Under the pieces are notes generated by a model that saw nothing but the letters and a program-made list of their open reading frames with translations, did not search any database and was not told the origin of the DNA. Source: Carposina sasakii (Eukaryota > Arthropoda > Insecta > Lepidoptera > Carposinidae). From it: a stretch of 64,000 bases of DNA. Below, piece after piece: positions 19,899 to 31,869 of the stretch (position 1 is its first letter; the number at the start of each line of letters is the position of its first letter). The stretch lies in the NCBI GenBank assembly GCA_014607495.2, contig CP053154.1, forward strand, positions 13,888,001 to 13,952,000. The letters are read 5' to 3'. The translations under genes were made by a program, and so were the position numbers.

Positions 19899-20666
19899 AT
19901 ATAAATACTGTCCAAATTACACTTATTTTTGTATAAATCAATCGGTTCAAATAAACTTGACAAACACACGAAAGAATCACCACGCTATAAAGTCGGAGTC
20001 ACGAGTTACACTGAATAGAAACAAGCGCGAGCGCCGGTTTCGCACAGTTATCGCAGTATCCCTCCCCCGCCCCCCCGCTTGACCCCGACACGAACTCAAT
20101 GTCATAACAGCGAGCTGACTATATAAGTGAAATATTTACACCACATTTTTGTTTCTAAGACCAATAGTTTTTTAATTATTAAGGTACGATGATATAGACC
20201 TTTTCGTTACGGTCCAGTTTTTAAACCTGGTACCCGTATGTGTCGGCGCGATTTTAAAGACGTTTCACGTCAAAAAGAACCACAGAAGCACTGAGCACGT
20301 TCCCCTAACTAATTCCCACAGTAATTCCGGCTGATTTTAGTGTCACCATCAACTTTCCACCTCATAAACGTCTCCAGGGCACCATCGATTGTCGACGTAG
20401 ATTTGGTGAATTTGCATTTTATAATTAAAGAATTAGACCCGACCTTAGGGTAAATGATAGGCCGGGAGACAATGGAGCTTTAGGCATTCAACTGTTGTGT
20501 ATTCAACTGATTTTCGCGCCCATTATTTCCAAAAGAGGCAGAATTATGAAAACAACACTCTCTTTTCTCAAGCTTGCCTTCCCACGAGGTAAGAGGTAAG
20601 TGTAGCGCCGCTTTATAGGTACGTTATAATTTGACTCAATTGTATAATCTGTCGTTGATTCCCCAA

Positions 20667-20902
20667 CCTACTAATATTATAAACGCGAAAGTTTGTAAGT
20701 ATGGATGGATGGATGGATGTTTGTTACTCTTTCATGTAAAAACGGCTAGAGCGATTTTAACAAACTTTGGTATGGAGTTAGCTGATACCCCGGATTAACT
20801 CATAGGCTACTTTTTATCCCGAGAAAATACTTTGATCCCGGATAATTTTGAGATTTTGTTATTTCTGCAGTCCACGCGGACGAAATCGCTGGCATCCACT
20901 AT
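20667..20902 (+). mobile_element. Helitron, short non-autonomous copy (degenerate end)
   Basis: Shares TACTAATATTATAAACGCG, a (GGAT)n run and GCAGTCCACGCGGACGAA with the well-preserved copies at 53691 and 55926. The final CTAG is mutated (CACTATA). Confidence 0.65.
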
Positions 20903-21533
20903 ATATATTTCAGGCCGTTATATTTTTTTTTTCACGTAGGTACTCACAATATTTCTCACTTAAATACTTATGTAAGTATTTGAATGTGCACTTAAACCAA
21001 TAAAAATAAATTTGAAACTTTGTAATACACTCCTATATAGGACGTTGACATAGAATACCTAAACGGAATAAAACATCGTAACAGTAGTATTTGCTATACG
21101 AGTACAACGTGATTCACATCACGATTCTCTAGACCGTATAAAACGCTTAATTAAAACCGTTCAACAGCTCTCGGTCTATTAAAGGCGCGAGTTTATTTAC
21201 ATTGAGACGGTGAGTTTTACATTTTAACGATCCTTTTTTGGCTTTTCCTTGATAGTGACTCTCGGGTAATGTTCGTTGCATTTTAATGAATGTTTCAGAT
21301 GTGTTTATGTCACTAGATAATTGGTAGAAAAAGATTTAGGCTTTTATAAGGTGGCTTTGGTGTTAAGATTGTTATCGTAAGCGGCGATAGGCTCACCCTG
21401 TGTCATCTGGGACTTAATAGACTAACAGGTTAAAGGCAAAATATTGAAATGTCGAGTTCTATCAATTGCAATTCTAAGCAGAAATCTTTCATGTATTTTC
21501 TAATTTTAAAGTTATACTTTTCAAAATAGTGTA

Positions 21534-21916
21534 TACAGGATGTTTTTATGTGGCCAACTTTAACGAAGGGTACGTATTCTATACATGAAATAAAGTAAGT
21601 TTAAGCCAAAAAAAATGCTGAGAAAAAAAAAAAATTGATTTTTTTTTTAAAATTCCTTGATCGTGCGAAATTTATAGTGTCTAGTGTTTATGTTAGTTTT
21701 TTTATAGACAGATATTAATTATTTTTCGTGAAAAAATCTTGCTACGCGCGTCTATGTGCATTTATGCAGAAAAACGCAGCCTATTTACTCAACTTTGGAC
21801 CCTAATATTTTGGAAACCAGACACTTCCCAGGTATGCTTCCATGGAGAAAAATGATCGTGATGATGAGGAGATTCCGTAGTTTTCGGGAACGTTGACGAC
21901 CAAAAATCATCCTGTA
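21534..21916 (-). mobile_element. MITE family A, copy 2
   Basis: TA-CAGGATGTTTTTATG...CATCCTG-TA. Same content as copy 1, with the full right part (TTCCCAGGTATGCTTCCATG). Noncoding. It faces copy 3 in the opposite orientation. Confidence 0.75.
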
Positions 21917-22233
21917 TATTATTTGTTACGATTTATTTCATGGCCTTCTAAATGTGAAACGTGTGATTTCGATTGCAAAGGGTTTTGGGATGATTTGGTA
22001 CTTGGCTGGGAAACTACTGGTGGCTGAATGAAGGATAAAAGGCCATGGATCGACAGGTATCCACGTGGATGACCATATCACCAACTTGCGAACCAGATAT
22101 ACCTGGATTCCACAGGCCTAATATGGAAGAAGCCTATAGAATAATTTAGATATTTCTGAAAAGCTTAACACAAGAAAAGATGGAATGCTCAGAATTTATC
22201 AACTGGGTACCCTTCGTTTGCCTAATATACTTA

Positions 22234-22596
22234 TACAGGGTGTTTTTTGGTCGTCAACGTTCCCGAAAACTACGGAATCTCCTCATCATCACGATATTTT
22301 TTCTCCATGAAAGCATACCTGGAAAGTGTCTGGTTCCCAAGATATTAGGGTCCAAAGTCGAGTAAAAAGACTGCGTTTTTCTGCATAAATGCACATAGAG
22401 GCGCGTAGCAAGTTTTTTTCACGAGAAATAATTAATATCTGTCTATGAAAAAACCAGCATAAACACTGGACACTATAAATTACGCTCGATCATGTAATAA
22501 AAAAAAAATCCCAGCTATTTTTGGCATAAACTTACTTTATTTGATGTATAGAGTACGTACCCCTCGTTAAGGGTGGCAACGGAAAAACAGCCTGTA
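22234..22596 (+). mobile_element. MITE family A, copy 3
   Basis: TA-CAGGGTGTTTTTTGG...AACAGCCTG-TA. Near full length and inverted relative to copy 2, which ends 318 bp upstream. Confidence 0.78.
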
Positions 22597-22599
22597 TAT

Positions 22600-24430
22600 T
22601 ATTTGCTACCCGTTACTTCAAGAATCACTTAAGAATATAATCTTTTAAACCTAGAACAAGTAAAAAACATCAACTTCGTACTAGTCATATAAATCAGACA
22701 TAAAAAATCACACTCTATAAAAATCCTTTTCGCCCTTAAACGCACCATTTAATATGCCCTACCCCAACATATAACATGGAGAGGGGTGATAACTTCCGAA
22801 TGGGGTGTCAAAAAGATGCCTTTTGGGTGAGACGTTGACTTTCGACCCCAAATTCCAGGATAATTTAATTTCATCCCCTCCTAGATAAGGGAAATTATAG
22901 AACGGGGTTATGGCTAGTGACACTGCAATATGTGTAAAAATTGCATTGCTAACCCAACTATAGTATTTTAAATGCGAAAGCGAATTTGTTAGTTTATTTG
23001 TTATCTCTTCACGCTTTATTTATTCAATTACAAACATACTTACTTAGGCCACATTTCGTAGAGAGACTTCGTCCGCGGGCTAGAACTACTCGTTCATAAA
23101 TTAATTCTGCGATGAGTTCATTACAGAGAGAGCATTTATGTCCATTCTTTTTTATTTTATGGCCTGTATTGTATTGCAGTAACTAGAAGTCAAGAAGTTT
23201 TAACTGAATATCATACCTTAGGTACTTAGAACAACGGCGCAACTTTCAAAATTGTACAAAGCAATTGAGCCCTTGTTTCACCAAAGGAGCGATATGTGTT
23301 AACAATATCGCAATTTAACATTTTTGCTTATTGGTTCGTTAGTACATATCCATATGAAGGTAAGCCGCGGCATTGAACTCGAACAAAACACCATCGGCTG
23401 CAGATCTAAGTAGGCAAATATTCCTATATCTATGATCCCCACTTTCCCGAGATGTCGAGGTATTTATTATTTAAAACCAAATGCATATGAATAGCACTCG
23501 GGGTTCCCCGGGGAGGCATTTTGAGCGTGTAACGGTAAGATATGGTCGAGTCGTTTTCCAGAAAGAATGTTCAGGGAGTTCCGTTACGAGTTTGAAGTTG
23601 TACTGTACTGACATATAAAATTCAATTCATTTATTCGAAGTAAAAGCACATGTGAGCTCGTATGTCTAGCTATCTTTCTTTTGCATCCTGTCAAGCGTAT
23701 CTTGGAGTTTCAAGGCAGTTTGTTTATAGCTTAGATGATGAATATTAGAAAACTGGGATGATGTTTACAGCCAAAACCGGTCTTGGGTAATGCATACCTC
23801 AGAAATAAATCTTCAATTGTTTTCATACAAAATTTCAAATTAAGAAATGTTGACCGTTAGTCGAATTTTTTCAATGCTTCTTGTTGCATTTAGTCAAGAA
23901 TTCACTACATTTCAATTGCTTTTCTTTTATATATTTTTATTTTATATGGTTATAATTATAAGTTATAATATAACATATAAAATAAATAAAAATTTATGAC
24001 CATTAAGTTATTAATTAAATAACAAACATTAAGATATCGGACGTGCGCAAAACATACAACCAATTTTTACTAGTTAGCTTATTATTAAGTCCCATGTGAT
24101 AGGGGGTGAGACTATAGATTCTATTTTTACACAAATAAATATATTTCACAACTTTCCATATTGCCCATTTTCATACATACACCTGTACCATTAGGTATTC
24201 TGTGTCTGTACATAATAAATGGCTTTCGTGAGAAAAAAAACCTTTTGCATGTTCTCCATAGTCTTCTAATATCAATAAAACGTCATAAATCATTTTAAAA
24301 GACAGCTCTACGTAAAGGCTTCAAATAAGACTTTATGTCAGGTTATTTATATTAGGCTCCACAAGGCGTTCTCAGCATTAGTTATTTCGTGAAAGGTAAT
24401 ATATTACTTGATCAAAGGCATCAATTTATA
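22600..24430. other. No gene recognised
   Basis: AT-rich stretch with no open frame of note. No family seen elsewhere in the window was recognised. Confidence 0.35.
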
Positions 24431-24650
24431 GCAAAAGGGTCAAGTAAAATGAAATGGCGTTAAACAAATTACCAGATTACATCAGCAGCATGTCCTTACG
24501 TGCATGTCGAAAGAATAGACTAAGGAATTCAAGGGCGTTCTGTCGGGCGATTAGTCAGCAACTTGTTACTAATCGTCGCTATGCTAAACGTGGCTGTAGG
24601 ATTTCCCTTGTGATCCTGACTACTCCATTTTGGTAACACAGCCATGTTAC
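24430..24650 (-). repeat. Repeat D
   Basis: Reverse-strand copy of the D family: ACATCAGCAGCATGTCCTTA, CAACTTGTTACTAATCG, GCTATGCTAAACGTGGCTGT. Confidence 0.65.
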
Positions 24651-24804
24651 ATTTAGTAATACCAGAATAGTAGAATAGTAAGTAAGAAAGAAATTGATTG
24701 AAAACGAAGAGAGATTTGAAAAGATGAAAGAGACTTGTCTTGGTGATTGTCAAGAATATATTATATATCCTAAACTACCTATATACCTAAGTATATATTA
24801 CTTT

Positions 24805-25025
24805 TGCGACGCCATAGGTCCTGGGTTCGAATCCCGGTAGGTGTAAACATTGACATGATGAATATCGATGTTTGTTTCCGAGTCATGGATGTTTCTGTAC
24901 TTATCTATGTATTGTTATACCGTTCCTTAGTACCCACGACACAAGACCCTAGGGATCTTAATGTGGGACTAGGTCAATGTGTTGTGAAGTGTGTGAATAT
25001 TTATTTATATTTATATTACTTTAGT
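24805..25025 (+). mobile_element. tRNA-derived SINE S, 5'-truncated
   Basis: Contains the polymerase III B box GGTTCGAATCC (24824-24834), then the family body (GTTTCCGAGTCATGGATG, ACGACACAAGACCCTAGGG) and an AT-rich tail. The tRNA-like A box present at 37427-37454 is missing here. Confidence 0.75.
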
Positions 25026-25034
25026 TATAAATAG

Positions 25035-26560
25035 ACGTTCCACTTGATTATTACGACTATCTTGTACACAACCAGCACCCCTAAATTAAATTTACACCCT
25101 TACTCGTTTACGAGCGGAACGGAGGGGTAACAAGTGCAGATAGTTATTAGCGATGATGAGATCTCTTTAGGGGTAGGGGGGTGAAAATGAGTTATTATGA
25201 ATGGAAATGGACTTGAAGCCCCTTTTTACTAACTACGCTTAATTATTTATTGTGTATTCCGGAGGGGTTGTTCGTGAAAGCATAAGGTGGAGGATAAAAC
25301 AAATTTCTAATTCCTTTATGGTGACAATGTGTATGTTTATAGCATTTTAACATTCTAAATTTGTAACTTAGCTGTACCCAAGAAGGGTTGGCGTCAGGCA
25401 GGCGGCTGTAAAAATAAATGCCAAATATGTAATAATGGGATACCTAAGAGCATGAATATGACTTACTTATAATTATTCGAATATTTTTAATACGTCAAGC
25501 ATATCACAGTTTGCTAATGGCAATATAACCTAGAGGTACTACTAGCTAGATTTGAGACAAATGTAACTTCGATCGCCCCGTGTATGATTGGTCAGAAGCC
25601 AGCTTATTTCGTGTCAATACTACACAAATACTTGCACTTTAAATGAACATGAACATTTAAATCTTAAATCCAAACTAAGATTCACTTTACCCACATTCCA
25701 TTAATTAAGTCAGCCGAAAAACTTCCCGCAACATGTGACCATGAAGTTTACTCGAAGATTTCTTTGCCACGATAACAGCTACACCAACCTGCTATCAGCT
25801 CAACCCTTGTTATTATCCAGCAAAGTTGATATTTCCATAAATGCGTGAGTTTCTAACTTTGCCGTGTTCAAGAAGGCTCAGTGCTAAGCTGGTTGCACCG
25901 CACATGCGCAGTAGCTGATGCAGTTTCGTCTCCGAAACACCGACTGTTGATATCAGCAATGTTAGTCGATAGCCGACTCTCGCCGGGGACGGACGCGCGC
26001 TTCTTTAAAGGAGCCTACGATTACCGTCACGCGAAAAATACGTACTCAAAATTGCTTGATAAATAAATGTAACATTGTAGTGCCCGTTTAAAGCGATAGG
26101 TTAGGAATAGATTGCTTGGTAATTGTGATTTTTTAAATGTTTAGCTGGTAATGGGTGATTTTTGAACGAAGAGTAAAAAAGGTGAGTTTTCTATTTTGTT
26201 TCCAATTTTCTAATTGAAGGCGTTGAGGAAAATCTCAATGTTGTTGCGACGCAGATTTAATTTCAGAGATCAGGGCAATCTTTCCGGGACTCCCTTCACT
26301 GAAAAATACTGTTTTGATGTCTTAATAGGACTTTGATTTTACACAGCAGCAAGAAATATTTTTAATCATTTTTGTTTGTTTCCCTTTACCTTCTTTCGTG
26401 ATATTAATTTGTTTTCCGTTATGAAATAAATATTTGTAACTTTAAGAAATATATTTTCCTCTCAAATTATAGGTATGATAAAAACGTTTAATAATAAATT
26501 TTCTTAAGTTAAAGCTTAAGAAAAGTCTGGTTTTAAAGTTCAATTGATTTCGTACCATTT
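25035..26560. other. No gene recognised
   Basis: No convincing open frame or repeat of the families listed. Confidence 0.35.
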
Positions 26561-26564
26561 ACAA

Positions 26565-26789
26565 TCATCATCATCATCAGCCTATTGCAGTCCACTACTG
26601 CCATGGGGGGTATTTGCCCATAGTCACCACGCTGGGTAGGCGGGTTGGTGACCGCAGTTTGTATTTTGGACTATGTTGTCAACACGGGAGGCGCTGCTGC
26701 CCACCTCTCGGAAACCCTTCATCGCCTCGTATAATACCCACGGGCAGACATGGGGTGGTACGAATTCTACTCTGCCGGCACCACGCGGC
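26565..26789 (-). mobile_element. SINE Q, internally deleted
   Basis: Minus-strand copy of the Q element (reference copy 57593-57852). The CATCAT tail is on the left and the CCGGCACCACGCGG head on the right. About 30 bp around the RTE-like tail segment are missing. Confidence 0.7.
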
Positions 26790-26807
26790 CAACATTTATA
26801 ATATCTT

Positions 26808-27094
26808 TATAAATGAAATTGTATTAGGCGTTACAATTCGGAAGTTCAAACATTCACTATGGGTGCGCCCACCACCGGGCCCCACACCCTCCACTGACCC
26901 TCGGGTCTGATAACTCATAACTGCGAAAACAGGCACTTGCACTAACTATAATCGCCACGAGAAACCAGACCCGAGCACCTAGCATGCAAGACAATACATT
27001 GCACTATTCCGAAATCAAAAACTAGATAAATAATCTACATATGTTTCGCCAACAACCTTTTCTATAATCTATAATCCTGAGGATGCCACGGTTA
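26808..27094 (+). mobile_element. Penelope/retrozyme-like element P, internally inverted
   Basis: The family 5' end is followed by the complete 3' tail in inverted orientation, up to CGCCAACAACC. The direct piece containing CTATAATCCTGAGGATGCC then follows and stops at CACGGTT. The inversion breakpoint lies in loop II of the hammerhead, so the ribozyme is split between strands. Confidence 0.65.
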
Positions 27095-27099
27095 GCATG

Positions 27100-27346
27100 C
27101 AAGTAGCATATATGTTAAGTGGGACCTATGACAATATATTCCTGAAAACTGCATCGAAATCGGTTCAGCCGTTTCTGAGATTAGCGTGCACAAATGCACA
27201 TACAACCGACAAACAGACAAAAATTGCAAAAGTCATTATTTTGGGTACTATTTCATTGATAAAGGTCTCTTATAATATTTTTTCTCATATATCTTCCATG
27301 CACAGACAGCAATCCGTTACATTATTATTATACTCGTATGTATAGA
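27100..27346 (-). mobile_element. Helitron fragment, 3' end lost
   Basis: Matches the copy at 33649-33977 (ATGTTAAGTGGGACC, GCATCGAAATCGGTTCAGCC). Its TC start on the minus strand is at 27346. The 3' end is replaced by the P element. Confidence 0.55.
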
Positions 27347-27349
27347 ATA

Positions 27350-27657
27350 TCTAATATATAAAATTCTCGTGTCACGGTGTTAGAAGTTAAACTCCTCCGA
27401 AACGGCTCGACCGATTTTCGTAAATCTTAGCATGCATATCGGTTAGGGTGGAGAATCGGACAACATCTATTTTTCATCCCCCTAAATGTTAAGGGTGGCC
27501 CACACCTAAAAAAAAAAAAAAACATTTTTTTTTGTTTTTACAAGCTTTTATTATTTTTTTATGATACAGCATACAAAAATACATACAACCATGAATTTTC
27601 ACCCCTCTAGGATCAACCCCTTTTACATGGCAAAACAACGTTATCCGGGTCAGCTAG
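27350..27657 (+). mobile_element. Helitron, second non-autonomous family
   Basis: Starts TCTAATATATAAAATTCTCG and ends GGGTCAGCTAG, inserted between A and T. TC and CTAG ends with an A|T target are Helitron hallmarks. Sequence such as CCGAAACGGCTCGACCGATT is typical of a common lepidopteran repeat. Confidence 0.7.
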
Positions 27658-28424
27658 TGTATGTATAAATTAATGTTTGATGTCATTTATTACGAAGGAA
27701 TTAAAATTTAATTCAAGCTAAATTTGACGGATGTTACATTTTGCTGTCAAATGTTTTTTAAACAGTGTCTGAATTTAAACGTTTTGTAATAACGTAACAC
27801 ATTTGACATGTAAAAGTTGCAAGGCAGATCTCAAAGTAAACTCATTTTTAACACCTCATGGTAAAAAAATAACAAAGAAAAGTAATTACATAACGATAAA
27901 GGTTTATAGTAATTCTCGAGTTGTAGATTTTTGTTGAATGTCTGACATATTTAGCAACGTTTCACATTTACGGCCCCTAATGCAAGTTTAAGCAGTTTTA
28001 TGCCGAGTTCCTTGAAAGCCGCTTTACAGCATGCACTAGTTGGAATTGGCCAGGTTTTACGATATTCCTGAAAATCTATTACGTGTTTTGATTGTAATGT
28101 TGGTAGGTTATGAAGTTTATTTTCTTTAAAATAGCTCTAAAATAACATGATTTCTGTAGAGTTAGAATAGATTGAGGTGTAGATTAAAACTAATATGATT
28201 TCTGGAATTATAGCCTTCAGCCTGTGTAATGTGTGAAGGTAGAAATATTGAAAGCGCAGATGAAAGATTAAATGGCTGGGTTGCGTAGTTTTTTAAGTGA
28301 ATCACTTGATAAATGGACATATTGAACAAAATTCATGTATCCAAGTTACGACCAACCGGTGATATATTTTATTGTATAGTAATAATTTTGTAACTTTTAT
28401 GCAAATATAAAGGGCACATAGCTC

Positions 28425-28614
28425 GATGAACTGATGGCCGATGGAACCGGAAAGTTTTAGAGTGGATACCACGTATCGGCAAACGCAGCGTGATGGACGG
28501 ACGACCTGGCCAAGATCGCGGGCTTCGGTTGGATGCAAGCTGCTTCCGACTGGTCGGTATGGGAGGCCTATGTCCAGCAGTGGCCTTTCCAGGGCTGAAA
28601 TGATGATGATGATG
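28425..28614 (+). pseudogene. RTE-type LINE 3' end (5'-truncated)
   Basis: Remnant of the C-terminus of an RTE reverse transcriptase ORF plus a (GATGAT) tail. It matches the copy at 52368 but lacks about 18 bp in the middle. Confidence 0.7.
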
Positions 28615-28694
28615 CAAATATAATTTGCATAAAACTTTTAAGTTGCAGCTCTAGAGGAGAAATAAATAAATAAATAAACATTATTGTAATGTAT

Positions 28695-28760
28695 TCGTAG
28701 ACGCAAGCTACGTATGCTACGAGATCCGTAGCCCGGTCGTAGCAATACTACGCCCTAGCG
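28695..28760. repeat. CTACG/CGTAG-rich inverted units
   Basis: Repeated CTACG and CGTAG words on both strands, related to the palindrome at 15601. Confidence 0.5.
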
Positions 28761-29832
28761 TAGTTCTATGTGTGGTCATTATCATTTCCTTGTACATATT
28801 TTTCTAGAGGTCTCTGATATACTTCTGTATCTATGGAAAAAATATATTCTAGGGTTAACTTAGATATGAAACATTTTATAGATATAAAAGTGTTATTATT
28901 TTGTTTTTTTTTTCCCATGAGAAAGCTGTGTTTTTACAAAAGCGCGTCTAAAGATGGCTACTGCTTAAAAATGACATTTTGACAGCAATAAAGCTGAATG
29001 GAATATCTGTGATTATCTTTTGACAGTTTAGCTGAAAAAATGTTTAAATTCCTTTGTAATGACTATTAACATGGAAAAGGACATATTTTAGACAAAGAGC
29101 ATTGTCTATTTTTCTTTTAACCCACTATCCAGTAAAAAAACCTATGTGGGAAAACTAGTCTCTGTAAATAATATTAAGTATATAAAGGAGAATATTTATT
29201 AGAAATCTATTTTATATAAATACCGAGAGAGTTTCTCCCTGATATCTCCAGACGAAGCCTCAGTTAGCCGCCCGGGACTTCCGCCGGAAGCCGGTTCGAA
29301 GCCTTAAGGACTCCGGTCAAAGAAAACACGATTTTTTCCTTACTATTATTAGGTAAAAAATCTGGAGGAATATTTCTGTTTTGTAGTTTAATTTCCGTAT
29401 TTAATTAGATAATTATAAAGATTTATCAATAAAGCATGGGATAGGAGAATGTTATGGATTCAGCATTAAATGCTTTAATATTTTTACTACTGAGCCTCGC
29501 AAGACTAGGTAGCTACCATCATAAACAACAACATTTGTTCTACGAGTTTTGATAATTTGACATATTTTACTTTCATACAAAAATAAATATCAATTTAATA
29601 TTACTTGAATGTTCTTAAGTCTGTACATAACACAGGTGAGCGCGCGATCGCGCGCTTCAACCTTCTACGAATAGAACATAGACTTATAAATGTCACGACA
29701 GTATAATAAAAGCTCAAATCATTTTTAATTAATGTATTAAGTTATGATAAAACTCGTAGAACAAATGTTATTGTTTATGATTTTAGCTATCTAGTCCTGC
29801 GAGGTTATTGATGTTTTTAAATTATCCCTGTA

Positions 29833-29925
29833 TACAGGGTGTTAACAGTAGGGAGGTTAAACGAAATGTTAATAGCCCACTATAGAGAACCTGTACAAAG
29901 AAAAAGGTATCTATTTTTCTACTCC
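29833..29925 (+). repeat. MITE family B, left end only
   Basis: TACAGGGTGTTAACAG, then AAATGTTAATAGCCCACTA and AGAGAACCTGT. The remainder is missing. Confidence 0.55.
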
Positions 29926-29990
29926 GTTTTTCTTATTACACCGTAGCTATTGTACTCGTATCTATCTATGTATGTGTAAGCCTACTATTA

Positions 29991-30189
29991 TCCTACTAAT
30001 ATATTATAAAGGCGAAAATTTGTAAGTATGGATGTTTGTTACTCTTTCACGTAAAAACGGCTGGAGCGATTTTCATTAAATTTGGTATGGAGTAAGCTGA
30101 CATCCTGGATTAGCACATAGGCTCCTTTATAATTTCAACATTTTGTTTTTTCTGCAGTCCACGCCGACTAAGTCGCGGTCGTCCACTAG
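29991..30189 (+). mobile_element. Helitron, short non-autonomous copy
   Basis: TCCTACTAATATATTATAAA...GTCGTCCACTAG, placed exactly between A (29990) and T (30190). A GC-rich hairpin precedes CTAG. Confidence 0.75.
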
Positions 30190-30216
30190 TCTTTAAATAA
30201 AAACTTTATGTATTTT

Positions 30217-30853
30217 ATAAATGAAATTGTATTAGGCGTTACAATTCGGAAGTTCAAACATTCACTATGGGTGCGCCCACCACCGGGCCCTACACCCTCC
30301 ACTGACCCTCGGATCTGATAACAATGTCAATAACAATTTTTGTTTTTGTGGGCAATGGAAGATGTTGTTCCATACATCCTTGTTTTCTTTACTAATTTAT
30401 CAATATTTTGGTGAATTTTTGAATTTTTTCATTTAAATTTAACTAATTCACCCAATACTATTTGGTTTGTGTGCACAAATAGTATATATTTATTTGAAAT
30501 ATAAATAATGGTGGGTAATTATTTATATATTTTTTAATACTTAGTAGAGGTTAGTTAATTCTGTGTAAGTAATGTGTTGGGTTTTAGAGGTTCATAGTAA
30601 TTAGTGGTTTACTAATTTACTAATTTCTATAATCCTGAGGATGCCACGGTTGTTGGCGAAACATATGTAGATTATTTATCTAGTTTTTGATTTCGGAATG
30701 GTGCAATGTATCGTCTTGCATGCTAGGTGCTCGGGTCTGGTTTCTCATGGCGATTGTGGTTAGTGCAAGTGCCTGTTGTCGCAATTATGAGTTATCAGAT
30801 CCGAGGGTCAGTGGAGGGTGTAGGGCCCGGTGGTGGGCGCACCCATAGTGAAT
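30217..30853 (+). mobile_element. Penelope/retrozyme-like element P, longest copy
   Basis: Flanked by TTATGTATTTT (30206-30216 and 30854-30864). The 5' part contains an inverted copy of the 3' tail: 30260-30322 pairs base for base with 30791-30853 (63-nt arms). No open frame, so non-autonomous. The tail holds an intact hammerhead. Confidence 0.78.
30629..30675 (+). ncRNA. Hammerhead ribozyme, type I
   Basis: Same as the motif at 17738-17784. Stem I is ATAATC/GATTAT (30629-30634 and 30670-30675), cores CTGAGGA and GAAA, stem II GCCA/TGGC with a 7-nt loop, and cleavage expected after the GTA at 30667-30669. Confidence 0.75.
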
Positions 30854-30866
30854 TTATGTATTTTGT

Positions 30867-31660
30867 TTTATTCTCAAAAAATGCGACTGGAATTAACATG
30901 TTCTAACTAGTATGGAGAGATTCCTAAACTATTCGGGAATCTTTATGCGCTAAAATATTTATTTAATTAAATCTTGAATTAATTATACAGGTTATACAGA
31001 GTAATTACTCTTATAATTTTGGTACTTACATCTACAATATTATAGAGTATGTAGATGAAGTCACATGCGGTCGCTAGTCATGTTCAATATTTACCCAAAA
31101 AAACTATAAGATCCTTGTTCCCTGAAACATAACAAATCGGGTTTAAAAATAACTTATTTACCCAATTTTATTCTACTCGACTGAACTGATATAGATCTAC
31201 AAAAAAAAATACAAGACACAAAAAGGGCAATATAACGGATTTTGTTACTATTAACATAGCATATGAGTAAAAGTAGGAAGTTTAAAAGTTGCACCGATCA
31301 TAGAGAAGTTACGAAGAAACCGCTTGTCTTGGTACGTACGTCTGAAGCGAAGGAATGAAAGCATGTAGAAGGTAAAAAAAGAAGAGGTGGGGCTATGAAC
31401 AGAGTCGTGTGGCGATCGTGAGGCCATGACGTCATGATAGGGGCTGAGCTTCAGGGTCAGTGTGTGTAACGCAGTAGCTATAACCACATGCTTATGCAAG
31501 TAGTTTGGCTAGTCACTACAAGGTGGTTTCTATGTAAATGGGCAGAGCTACAGTGTTAGGATGCTGCCCTCGTCCCATACTTCACCCCCGCTGAGCGGCA
31601 CACTATTTTTGTATGAAAATATAGTTAGTCGCTGCTCCTCTTTTATTTCTTCTCCATGAA
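30867..31660. other. No gene recognised
   Basis: Only short open frames. Confidence 0.35.
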
Positions 31661-31669
31661 TGAAAGGCA

Positions 31670-31865
31670 TATTTTACAGAGAGTGCTGGGTATAAATGTG
31701 GATGGTTATCGTGTAAGATCTAAGAAGTGTTGGATGGACTGTGTGGAAGAGGATATGTGTGAACTGGGAGTTACTACCTAATGGCATGACAGATTAAAAG
31801 GATGAATGGAAGAAAAGTACACATTACGCCGACCCGAAGTAAAATGGGTACAGGGCAGGAAGAAG
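31670..31865 (+). pseudogene. RTE-type LINE pol C-terminus, decayed
   Basis: Translation gives RSKKCWMDCVEEDMCELGVT, then (after a stop and a frame change) GRKVHITP in one frame or KKSTHYADPK in another. This resembles the WMDCVKEDM...CADP ending common in RTE-type polymerases. Stops and a frameshift show it is dead. Confidence 0.55.
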
Positions 31866-31869
31866 AAGG

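Noticed and set aside
20546..20600. Start of a secreted protein (MKTTLSFLKLAF) followed by a possible donor GTAAGAG
   Set aside because: Only 15 codons, no partner exon found, and the frame stops almost at once if unspliced. Too weak to list as a gene.
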